A stretch of 60,000 nt of DNA from Hydractinia symbiolongicarpus. Taxonomy: Eukaryota > Cnidaria > Hydrozoa > Anthoathecata > Hydractiniidae. How positions within the stretch are numbered: position 1 is the stretch's first letter; every line of letters begins with the position of its first letter. Shown piece after piece: positions 26,632 through 37,232 of the stretch. The notes beneath the pieces are model-generated. The model was not told the DNA's origin. It saw nothing but the letters and a program-made list of their open reading frames with translations, and did not search any database. Location: assembly GCF_029227915.1 (NCBI RefSeq), contig NC_079884.1, positions 9,426,001-9,486,000 on the forward strand, in the 5' to 3' direction. Position numbers and translations under genes: made by a program.

Positions 26632-27567
26632 ATTATTTCGGGTAAAACACGGGTATACCGCGTTTTATCATAATCGTCTACCGCGTTTTGCTATCTGACG
26701 TGCTTTTTGTCGTTTCAAGTTTGTGAAGAAGACAAGAAGGTGCCGCCATTTTTGTGTTTTTGTGTTGACAGAAATGGTTGGTTGTACCATACATTTGGCT
26801 GTTAAGGTATTTGTGATCACGCAGTAAAAACAAGGTTTGTAATATTATTTATTCTATATATTTGAAATTTTCTATATTCTATTTGCCTATAGCTACCTGT
26901 CAAAATTATATATATAGTAGCTATAGCAAAAGCTAGCTATATATTTCTGGAAGTGTTTACCTAAACTTTGTAACTGTCAGAGCTATACATAGCCTTTCTG
27001 GCTGTTATATACATAGATATATACATAGATAGATATATACAATATAAAAACAGTTAGTCAAGAAATTAAACTGTTTATGTAGTTCTTAGATCACTGCAGA
27101 TTACTTAGCTAAATAGTTGTGGGTGCAAATCCTACCTCTGTACGAAAGAGTAGCTTAATTAGAAAAGCAGTTTAGCTAGTATTCTCTTGATTTAGGGTGC
27201 AGATATATAACCCACATAATGGATTGTAAAAATGGACCTTTTTAAGACTGTTAGCTAGCTAGCTATTTCTTCTAAGTTTTGCACAATACAAGATTATTGC
27301 GTATTAAGCCCGTCAAAGCAACAACAAATACTTTGATATCTTTTTAAAGGTATTAATTTCCTTCTCGTGTTGTTCTTGTTTTTTCGTTTGTGCAAAATGA
27401 TGATCCACAATAATATAAAAATACATTTCCCATACGAAACGTATCAGAAAAAAAGTTTTGTATATATATATATATCAAATGTTTTTATTTTAGCTAGCTC
27501 TGGCTAATTTGTTGAAAAATATGCTTCTTAAAATTTAAAAGCGCATATTGATCCTTTTGCTGAAAAA

Positions 27568-30500
27568 CTAAATATTTGTCCATTGTTCAAGAATTTTTTT
27601 GGCGTGGTAATTTAATTTATATTTCTCCATGTAAATTTTATTTGATTTAAGCTCTTCTGTATTCGGCATCTTAAAATTTTTTGCTATGAAGGAAGGTTGC
27701 TGTTCTAATGTGATATCTATCTCCATTTCTATCTCTTCATTATTATCATGTGATATATACGCATTATCATATTCTGCATTATCATCATCAGCCATCAGTT
27801 TGATATTACTTGTTATGTTTGCTTTTGGATTTGTAACGCCAGTCTGAGAGTAAGAAAGAGTTCATATGAGCTAAGAAGCAGGCTAGGTATCTGTAGAATT
27901 AAAGATAGATGTTGTCCAGATATAAGTAGATTAAGTTGGTTAGGACACTTGCAAGAATGAAGGAGGATAATTGGGTAAGAAAGTGTAGAAATAGACTTGA
28001 TACAGAGGAATTTGAGTTGGGGGCTATTAATATACCCATCCTACAGACAGTAAGCCAAGAATGACGTATTACTTACTTCTTCAAGTGCCTTGCATTCTAT
28101 TAAATCTCCATTTTCGTCGAAAGTATTTATCTTTGTGATTGGCAATTCAATACCACGATCAACGCATTTCTTCCAACAAGCTTCTACATCTTTTGCTACT
28201 GATTGCAGGTTGTCTTGTTTGAAATTTGTCATCAAAGGCCCTTCAACTCTGAAATCATCATCCTCTTTTCCATCATGAAATATGATAATATCATTTTCTC
28301 TATGCCACCAAACACCATTACCATAGAGCAAAAAATCTGCAATTCTTTCCAAGTGTGCCTGATATTTCCGTAGAGGTAAGTTAATGTTAAAACAACTTCT
28401 TTTCTCATCTGAAAATTCAAAAAAGTTTATTTCGAAACAAAATGACAATCATACACTTTTTATCACATGTTAAAATTTTAAACAAAATTAGAAAGATTAA
28501 TGTTTGAATATCAAACCAGACTTTTTATTAAATCAAGCACTTCAAAATATATTTAATTATCACATAGAACAGCCTTTCTGTTTCAGTTTATTCCATGACG
28601 ACAGAACATTGCCTACGTAAAATGACATTTTCCTGTTTTGCGTTGGCAAACTCGTGTTCGACATTTGCAATTTATATTTGTTTTGCGGCCAAATGCTGCA
28701 GTACACAAATAACAGTTAAATATTTGCCAATGTGAATTGAAAACTTTTGTTTTCATGTGGACATTCGTCTCAGCAATTTCTGAATGCCAACATGAATTAG
28801 AAAGCCAGTAGAAACAGATATTTTAGACTTACCAAGTACACTCTCTGAAAATTTCGATATTTTAGATGTGTTAGTTGATTTTCTAGAACATTCTTTGGCA
28901 ATAAATTTCTGTTCAGCTTGAATACGGATGATGCTATTATCACGTATGGATTCTAAGGATCTGGCTGATGTTCTCAAACTTATTTGATTAATTTTGCTGA
29001 ATAGCTGTTCTTCATTCTCTGTGTGTAAGGAGCTTGGTGAGATAATTCTCGATACTTCTGCTAAATGTGTTGTCAAGCCATGATAATAAATGCCATAAAG
29101 CTTTTGTGTAGACATTGACTTTAAATTATGCCCAAACAGATCTTGGCACAACATGGCATGCTGGAAACTAATATTATGTAATCGTAGAATAATTCGTGGG
29201 GACCTTTTTTGGGATTTAAGATATGATAACCGAACTAGCTCCATCAATGTGTACAACAACTCTTTGATTTCCTTTCTGCAAGTGCTTTGCATTGATTGGT
29301 AAACAACTATTGATGACAGCCGATAGTCAGATCCTCTCACCTTGTCCTTCGAACCATATGTGGCATCTAGGGACTGTTGAAAAATTTTATTCTCTTGAGG
29401 TGTCAACACTTCATGCAAAACATCCCACAAATTCTTGATATGTCCTTTACAATCATGCAGTGGTTCAATCGGCATCACTTCATAATTAGCAAGATTCAAG
29501 GACTCCATTGTACTATGTTCATTTCCAAAGCAAAGAGCTGGAACACGGATAATTCCTTTAAAAAAAATTGTTGACTGAATTTATAAATTTTAATGAGTGT
29601 AATTTTGAAAATAAAATCAGAATTGTTTTTATGCTTTTCAATTTTCCTCAACATATCTGATTTTCTTTTGCTTTATTTGTAGAAAAATTTTCAGACAAAT
29701 ATCAACTAACATCAACTTATATAAAACTTTTGCGAAAAAGGCCAAAATTTGCAAAAGTTATTTTAGTTTATCAAAAATAAAATAGCCCTAACCTGTCAAA
29801 TGATTTTTTAGTAGCTGTTCAAGGTCCTTTTTGTGCAACTTTTGATGAACTGGTAAGTCACGGTCAAGGTTTCTGTAATTTACTTCAAGACCCAGTTTCT
29901 CCACATTGAGTTGTTGAAATGGAGACACAGCTTTTTGTTGTTGTCCTGCTGGGCCTGATATTACCTAAAATAATCAAAAATAGTTAGTTAAAAATAGTTA
30001 ATGTTATGTAATAGAAATCTATAAATTTGTCATTCATATTTTGTTTCATTTACCTGGAATAAATAATTTTCTATACTTTTTGTCAAAATTACAAATAACG
30101 AACAACTTATTTTGAAATTTATGTACCTTCTTCCTTCTTTGTTCCAAGGACACTATTTTGTTACTGTAGACATGGGCTATATCTGTAAATCTTGATTTTT
30201 TGCATCCACAAAGACAGGGAAAGTTTCCACCATGAGAGTTACCACTCTCGTATTGTATTTCAGGATGGTCACCTAAAATATAAATGAATTCCTGTTATCC
30301 TTTTTTAAATAAATTGTTGCATTATGCAGATTAAACTTGTGTGAATTGAATTCCATCAACATACCATGAAAAAACCTTATCACATCAACCACTTTCTTAT
30401 CATTGACAATTAATGGGTCAGACAATTTTCTAATGTCATTAAGTCTGGTTTCGACATATGAAAGCTTCTCTGCAATGCTATCCTGGGCAAAACCAATAAT

Positions 30501-33068
30501 ATAAACGGATGGACGCTCCACAAGTTCTTGAACATCATGACAAATTCCTAAAATTTAATTTAGCGAACATTATTAAGTGGCATTTAATGTCTACTATCAA
30601 AGTAAAAAAAGTAAATATTTTTGATTTTAGATATCTAGAATTTTGGTGATCAATAACAATACTTCTAAATGACATACCTGTTTTTGCATACATTTCCTCA
30701 TCTGTATAAAATAACTTGTCATCGTAAACAACTTTGACAGTCAATAGTAAATGGCCAGCACTCAAAAGTGATGCATGATCAGACCATAGTATGAAGTATC
30801 TTGTCAAAGCACCTTTTGGATTTCTCATAATCCCCAAACTTTGATGTTCTTCAAAAATCTTTCTGCGAATGTCACTCAGTGGTATACAACGACCAGATAC
30901 TGTGAATTCTTCATTGAAAATCACTCCATTCTTTATCACAGCTTTTTTATATTTTTTTGGCTCAACCAAAGATCCTAATAGAATATCTCCAGATTCAATC
31001 TTCTTCAGTATCTCCTCTTTTATTTTTTCAAATGTAGGGGGCATAGGAACCGACACTCCACTTCCATCTGTAAAAAATGAAATGTTCTCAATATCTCTCT
31101 TTCTGAACAAGGAATGTTAAGTTGATTGTACAAACGCTACGATATATACATCCTCTTTTTGTATAATACATATTTCTAAAAGTATTGTGAAGATGCAATG
31201 TGTTTTAGGTAAACATTGTTCTACACACAGAAATCTACTGTAACACTTGAAAGAATTTAAGAATCTTTTGCTATAAATTATACAGATTTGATGACAAGAC
31301 ACAATGTTGGAAGCGTACATTATATATCAATTCTTCTTTTTTTTAGGTACTCACCTGGAAACTTTTCATATTTTCGACGATATTTGCATGGGTTAACAAA
31401 ATTGTTTGCAAATTTTGATAAATCAACACCGTTATCTTCGAGAAATTCCTTAACAACTGTATTTCCAGTAGTTCCAGGTATATGATATTTTCGGGCCAAG
31501 TCAGAGTAATTTATCTGCAAGAGGAAATAAATCGATGTGTCACACAAGTTATTTTTTTGTTCAAAATTGGACAATGATATAAATGGCAATGTGTTCAACA
31601 CAAATGTTAACAGATACATGAAGATATACCTTACTACCAACATCCATTCCTAACACTTCTTCAAGTAGAGCATGACGATCGAAATTTAATTTGTTTGGAT
31701 CTGGACTATGTCGTTTTTTCTTGATTGGTGTGTCATCTACGTCTTGATTTTGTTGTAATTTTGTCCGCCCTATGGTTAGAAACAACTCCTTAATATATTT
31801 TGTTTAAAATAATTTTTACAGTTTTTAGTTTAGTCAATAATGATTTGCGAGACTGAATTCTACGAACCTAAGGTTTTATTTATTTTTGCTATTTTTTTTG
31901 CATTTATTCACACAGCAACTTATTTTCATAACATAGTTTTAATTATTTCTGCGTGTTAATTTCGTGGGGTTATATACTTCATCATGATATATGTTGATTG
32001 CTTATTTTTTCATTTTAATATTTGTTTATATATATATATATGCGTGTATATAATTATTTATAAATTTATATTCAAAAAATGCAACAATAAAATAATACCA
32101 TTCAAGAAAAACCAGTGCCTGTAGGTGAATGGAGATACAGTACAGGTGAAAGATTAAAATTAAAAAATATATATAGCTATACCTATCATTCTTTTAATTG
32201 AATTTTCTTTACTTTCAAAGTATTGAATCGATCTTGATTTTTTGTAGGAAGCTTTTGATTGTCTGATGCCAAAGATTGTGTCTGTTGCTTTATTTTCACC
32301 AAAACATTTTTTTTCCAAGGATTTTTTTATTATTTTATTCCGTTCTCTAAGCTCTTTCTTTTTATCAGACTTGGACTTCACTTGAGCAATATTAGCTGAT
32401 TTGACCTTTGTGAGAACCTTTGTGAATGGAGTGTCATATATACTGTCCCATTTTGAGTTGATACTATTAAGTACAGATTCTGCCGTTGTTTTCATATATG
32501 ACATGTCAGTCTTTGTTTGAGGAATTGTCAAATTTATGGTGATTGGATGAACTGGTGTTGTGTTGATACTGTTTGGAGTAGTAATCGTTGATATGTTGTT
32601 ATATGTTACATTTACAGGTGTGGACGTATTATTTGTTGTAGTTGGAGTTTTATTATTCGTACTATTTACAGTGTTTGATATATCTGTTAATGGTTTTTTA
32701 ACATTGTTGATTTTTTTTGTTCTGTGTGATGTTGAAACAGGAAATGTATTTTTATTTTTTTCTAATAAACTGCATGCTTGACATGCATGTATAGTATGCC
32801 TAATCTTCTCATTATCTTTGAGTTTCTTCCAATTGTCTTGAGAAAAATCATCTAGGTATTTTTCCCTTACTTTACCGTTCCACTTTTTTTTTCTCACAAA
32901 CGCAGTAAGTTCCTTGGACTTTCTGTCAAAATGATTTTTCGTTATGGATACATCAGGAAACATCGCCATAAAATTTGAAAAACGCAAGTCACAGTGATGA
33001 TGACTTATATTTTTCATCCCATTCAATACTTCAGCACGCATAAAAGCGCATTCAAAAACGTTTGCCAT
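27568..33068 (-). CDS. Transposon-borne 10-exon gene, putative transposase of uncertain family (~1,135 aa)
   Basis: Exons (minus): 32183-33068, 31630-31769, 31355-31514, 30678-31067, 30365-30547, 30127-30272, 29793-29964, 28833-29555, 28077-28408, 27568-27843. All joins keep phase. Residues 1-100 have clustered Cys/His (HHHC at 23-26, C96 and C99 in HACQAC) and may bind DNA. Residues ~118-190 are Thr/Asn-rich linker, and ~230-260 are very basic (KSDKKKELRERNKIIKKS), a likely nuclear signal. At 587-610 is GDHPEIQYESG followed by a Cys triplet (C606, C608, C610). At 721-732 is PIEPLHDCKGHI, and further on RLHNISFQHAMLC and SLHTENEEQLF (E862, E864, E865). I compare the PLHD...GH and TENEE positions with acidic residues of RNase-H-fold transposases only as a hypothesis. 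It is the sole gene between the TIRs. Last-exon splicing is discussed in the findings. Confidence 0.72.
27826..28064 (+). mobile_element. LINE 3' fragment inserted in the last intron of the transposon gene
   Basis: Close to 34568-34910 of the flanking LINE: GTAACGCCAGTCTGAGAG, AAGAAGCAGGCTAGGTATC, GGAGGATAATTGGGTAAGAA, GGGCTATTAATATACCCATC, CCAAGAATGA, with an internal deletion. It fills nearly all of the intron between exons 9 and 10 and lies antisense to the transposon gene. Confidence 0.85.
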
Positions 33069-33549
33069 GATATTCGTTATTCGTTCTTACTTTATTCCAC
33101 AAAAAAAATTTCCCGCTGAAGCTACCATATTTATGTTTTTCTTTTCCCGCAGTTTTTGCGCGTCTTTTAATATAACGGGAAAAAAATCCGACACCGTAGT
33201 AAAAATGACGTCAAAGTACTGAAAATGACGAAAAATCAAAGAAAACGTCGTGTTTTACAGTTCGCACCACTTAGGGGTATGTGGCGTCATCGGATATTTT
33301 TTTAATCCACAGATAATATGTCGACGACTTAAAAAAAAGCCGTTTATAGTTGATCGCGTATTTATTTATATGGGTTTTACCGAATTAAAAAGGTGAATAA
33401 AATCACGAAAGCGAGGCTATATCGACTTAAATACAACTAAAAAATTTTAAACAGCTTTTTTTCAAAAATCGATCCTTCACCTGAACGAATAAAAAAAACC
33501 AGGATGTTTTATTATCAGTCAGGTTGGTGCGCTTAGTAAAACCACGTTT

Positions 33550-33575
33550 TGGAGACTGTCCGTAAGTTGCCCGAG
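33550..33575 (-). repeat. Right terminal inverted repeat of the transposon
   Basis: 26 bp, identical in inverse to 26606-26631. Followed by TG and resumption of the LINE. Confidence 0.95.
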
Positions 33576-34927
33576 TGGTTGTGTTCCGGGGCGTGGCACT
33601 ACAGATGCAATATTTTTACTCAGACAGCTTCAGGAAAAGTATTTGGGAAAGAGAAAGAATCTCTATTTTGCCTTTATAGATTTAGAGAAAGCTTTTGCCA
33701 CGTAAAGTTACTTTGTGGGCTATGAGAAAATTAGGTATGAATGAGTGGCTAGTTACGATGGTACGGTCTATGTACAGCAATGCTAGAAGTTGTGTCAGGA
33801 TTAACGATTCAGTTAGTGATGAATTTAGTGTAAATTTTGGTGTACATCAGGGTTCTGCACTTAGTCCTTTGTTTTTTGTTCTAGTCTTAGAAGCACTGTC
33901 GATGGAGTTCAGAACAGGTTGTCGATGGGACTTATTGTATGCAGATGATTTGGTTCTCATAGCAGAATCGATGGAAGAATTAGTTGAAAAGTATGAGAAG
34001 TACAAGAAAGGACTAGAAGAGAAAGGGCTAAGGGTGAACACAGCAAAGTCTAAAGTCATGATTAGTAGCCAATTGTGACCTTGTAGTTGGAAAGTGGCCT
34101 TGTGGAATTTGCAGGAAAGGGGTTGGTAGTAACTCGATTTTTTGTCAGACTTGGAAGCATTAGGTACAAAAGAAGTGCAATAGCATTGGTGGAAGGTTAA
34201 GAGCTCACATTCAGTTTGTATGCAAGCGTTGCAAAGGTGAGATTATAGAGAATGAAGTATTTCCAGCTTTAATGATGTACAACAGTGGCTCGTTAGAGAT
34301 AGTTGAGAACTTCTGTTACTTAGGTGATATGTTGGGCAGTGAAGAGGGTGTTGGAAGAAGTGTTGCTTGCAGGATAGGTTCTGTTTGGTAAAAGTTCAGA
34401 GAGTTACTTCTTTTGTTAACTAGCAGAGTCTTGTCAGGTGAGGTGAAAGGTAGATTGTATGAGGCCTGTGTAAGAAGTGTGATGTTGTACGGTACAGGGC
34501 AGTGGGCAGTGAAGCAGGAAGATCTTGACCGTTTAGAAAGGAATGATATGAGAATGGTTAGGTGGATGTGTAACGCTAGTCTGAGAGACAGAAAGAGTTC
34601 AGATGAGCAAAGAAGCAGGCTAAGTATCCGTAGAATTAAAGATGTTATCCAGATAAGAAGATTGAATTGGCTGGGGCACTTGGAAAGAATGGAGGAGGAT
34701 AATTGGGTGAGAAAGTGTAGAGACTTGATAGTTCTCGGGGCAAAGCCCAGAGGCACACCGAGAAAGACTTGGGAGGAGGTTATAAGGACAGACTTGATAC
34801 AAAGGAAGTTGAGTTTAGATCTAAACCAGTCTAGATCAGATTGGAAGAGGGCCATTAATATACCCCGTCCAACCCATGCTAGCATGGAAAACGAATGTTA
34901 GGCCGAGAATGATGATAATGATGATGA
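33576..34927 (+). pseudogene. LINE, 3' half: RT catalytic core, zinc finger and tail
   Basis: Continuation of the LINE split by the transposon. Includes FAFIDLEKAF, then a deletion of about 8 bp that removes the expected DRV codons before PRKVTLWAMRKLG. RT motif HQGSALSPLFFVLVLEAL and the catalytic LYADDLVLIAES follow in 33695-34078. After a frameshift come a Cys-rich finger (CGICRKGVG) and a C-terminal block (EACVRSVMLYGTGQWAVKQE, RLNWLGHLERM) in 34413-34901. Ends in a GATGATGATAATGATGATG tail (34906-34927). Several frameshifts and one stop make it inactive. Confidence 0.9.
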
Positions 34928-35484
34928 GTTTACTCAGATTCAGACCCCTGTAAACATTACTGCAAAACAAAACAATACCTGTACCTTATTTTTTGTTGCA
35001 ACAAACTTTCACAATCTTTTTCCAAACAGATTTTTACTTCTCCATCTAAGACAAAACAATGAAAAAAATACTCAAAATCGTATCAGTCTTTTTGAATTAA
35101 GCTGTTTTTAATTATTTAAACTTAAAATGACGCACCATGGAATTCTTATCTTTAAAGTTGACAATTCAACAGAGTTATACACTGTTGGATGAAGGCCTAT
35201 CAATAACAAGAATATAATAAGCTGTGTATGTTGAAATGACGTGGTCTGATAAAAACACTATTATATGGTCAAAATGTTCATATTACACTTTTTTAGGGCT
35301 TAATTTCCCTTTATTAAGCACCCATACTTAATACACAAAACAATTACTACATAAATGACCAAAGACTGATTCAAAATTTGCAGAGGGTCTAAAAATTAGA
35401 AACTCAAAATGCCTCTATAAAACTGTTGATATTTCCCAGTAAAAATACAAAATTTATGAACGATATAGCACAATAGAGCAAGCT
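34928..35484. other. No gene recognised
   Basis: AT-rich spacer between the LINE tail and the hAT-like relic. Confidence 0.4.
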
Positions 35485-35830
35485 ATATTTGAAGTAGCTC
35501 AATCCACATATGAATTAAAACCAACCAAGATTATGAAAGTGCACGTGACCAGATGGCTTACACACGGAGAGTCCTTCGTAATTATCTGCCAAATATTTGA
35601 GCCCTTTGCATTGGATAGGATATTTAGTCAGAGGTGACGGCAAAGCTAAAGGGCTACGGGATCAACTTTTACAGCAGAATATTCTGTGCATGTTGCTTCT
35701 TCTATCGGAAGTGTTGAGTCCTATCAATAAACTGTCGAAATATCTTCAAACCAGCATTCTTTTCTATTGCTTCGTATCAGTGAATCATTAAAGAGAATCA
35801 ATACAGAGAATCTATTTTGGACGCTAAAAT
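35485..35830 (+). pseudogene. Decayed hAT-type transposase-like fragment
   Basis: The plus strand reads YELKPTKIMKVHVTRWLTHG, the 'TRWL' block common to hAT-derived and ZBED-like proteins. After frame breaks it reads KAKGLRDQLLQQNILCM and LLLLSEVLSPINKLSKYLQT, then SFLLLRISES/CFVSVNH. The order and spacing match the middle of such transposases, and no intact frame exists. Recognition is by motif recall, so the family is moderately uncertain. Confidence 0.5.
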
Positions 35831-36367
35831 AAGATGTCCCCAAAATCAGTATACCAATGTCCAAATTGACCTGGATCAGCCCCTGATGACTAAATAAGCT
35901 TATTAAAATATTTCGTAGGAACACTTTCCTAGTAAAGATACATCAAAATTGATGCAAAAGCTAGTACCACATTTAAAGTGTATCGAAATGAGTATACATT
36001 ATTCTCTCTAACTTTTATGAAATATGAAAAAAATTATAACAAAACCTTTGAATTTACAAATGTTTTTCCACTGTCACTGCATGGAGGGTTGTTTGTGCTG
36101 ATAACAAAATTCAAACATTCAATGATGCTCTAAAGAAAAATACGAACAACTTGCTAAATTAATCTGGTAAATTATTCTGGTGTTAAAATACCTTGAAATA
36201 AAGGCAGTACAAGTTTAGAAGTGAGACATTGCATAATTTCTCATGCTAAAATTTAAGTTGTTGGTAAATGTTCATACAGATTCTAATTGAGAAAATTCCT
36301 GTAAATTGTTATGAGTAACCATCTCCTTTCTGATTAGAGATCTTAAATCCAATAACAAATTTGTTAC

Positions 36368-36493
36368 CGTTTTACCACCACCATTAGGACCAGTGAACAA
36401 TGTCAAAAAAGCATTAAACTGAACTGACGAAGGTTAATTGTAGGGAAATCCTCTAACACCCTTGAAATCTAGGGATTTAAGAACAACAGCCAT
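36368..36493 (-). pseudogene. RAD50-like first exon with internal stop
   Basis: Reads MAVVLKSLDFKGVRGFPYN, a TAA at codon 20, then VQFNAFLTLFTGPNGGGKT and a GTAACA donor. It aligns with RAD50 exon 1 (start Met, KGVRGF against MGIRSY, VQF against VIEF, and a full P-loop GPNGGGKT), ending at the same exon/intron border. The true RAD50 exon 1 is at 13944-14063. I found no later RAD50 exons between here and 34.9 kb. Most likely a partial gene duplicate that has decayed. Confidence 0.8.
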
Positions 36494-37232
36494 TTTCAAT
36501 GTGTTAAGATTTCTCTATTATAAACAAGAACATATGAGCTGTAACAATTGAGAAGATAAAAAGAAAAGTGTATACCTTTCTATGATGTGACCATAAAAAA
36601 ATGAAATAAAAGACATGTATAATATAAAACACTGAATAATTTTACCCAGCTTTTTATACACAACACATGTTAAATTTAAGTCAAATCAAAAAAGCTTTAA
36701 ACACATGCAAATTATATTATTTATAAGTAAAACCTATTTACAAAATAAATAACAATTAAAATATAAGTTAGATTATATCTACAATTATTCTTTGCAGTCA
36801 ATCAAGCAATGGTTTTGTTGACAAGTCGGTTGGTCAGTCAGTAGATCGATCTGTATGTCGAATAATCAGTCAGTTGGAATTACGAAATCAGGGTTAAAAA
36901 AAATCCTTCTTTAATATTATTCTGATGACAAATATGAGCAACAGCAAAAAAAATAGTATAGCTTTATCACACATCATAAAAATATTAAATTATTATATTA
37001 AATTCTAAAAACTAAATTTTGTTCTACCTAGAAAATGTAATAATAATTTTAGTTTGAGTAATGCCATAATAAAGATTGTGTTGTCAGTTAGGCAGAAAAG
37101 AAAAGAAAAGAGAAGACTTTGTTCTAATGCTCAAGGAGTAAAGTTTTTTCCTCTAAAGTTTTTTTAAAAACTGTTGTTACCGTGTTTGACAGATTATGGA
37201 AGCAGTGAGATTAGGACTATTAAAAATAATTG
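36494..37232. other. Spacer between CNTRL 3' end and RAD50-like exon
   Basis: AT-rich. Presumably contains the CNTRL 3' UTR. Includes a short GTCAGT-type repetitive patch at 36815-36880. Nothing else recognised. Confidence 0.4.

Larger units (their letters stand above)
26606..33575 (-). mobile_element. 6,970-bp DNA transposon with perfect 26-bp terminal inverted repeats
   Basis: Left end 26606-26631 starts CTCGGGCAACTTACGGACAG. Right end 33550-33575 is its exact 26-bp reverse complement. Both junctions cut the same LINE codon region (left flank ...CAATTTG, right flank TGGTTGTG...), consistent with a 2-bp TG target duplication. The element carries a single multi-exon gene on its minus strand and has distinctive subterminal sequence: a repeated TACCGCGTTTT on the left, and CGCGTATTT and TGACGTCA-containing DNA on the right. 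Identical ends and near-open exons point to a recent insertion. Superfamily is not assigned; a 2-bp duplication is compatible with CACTA/EnSpm-type elements, but the termini do not begin CAC. Confidence 0.9.

Noticed and set aside
34316-34885. 189-codon minus-strand frame
   Set aside because: Antisense of the LINE C-terminal region; the plus frame carries the recognisable motifs.
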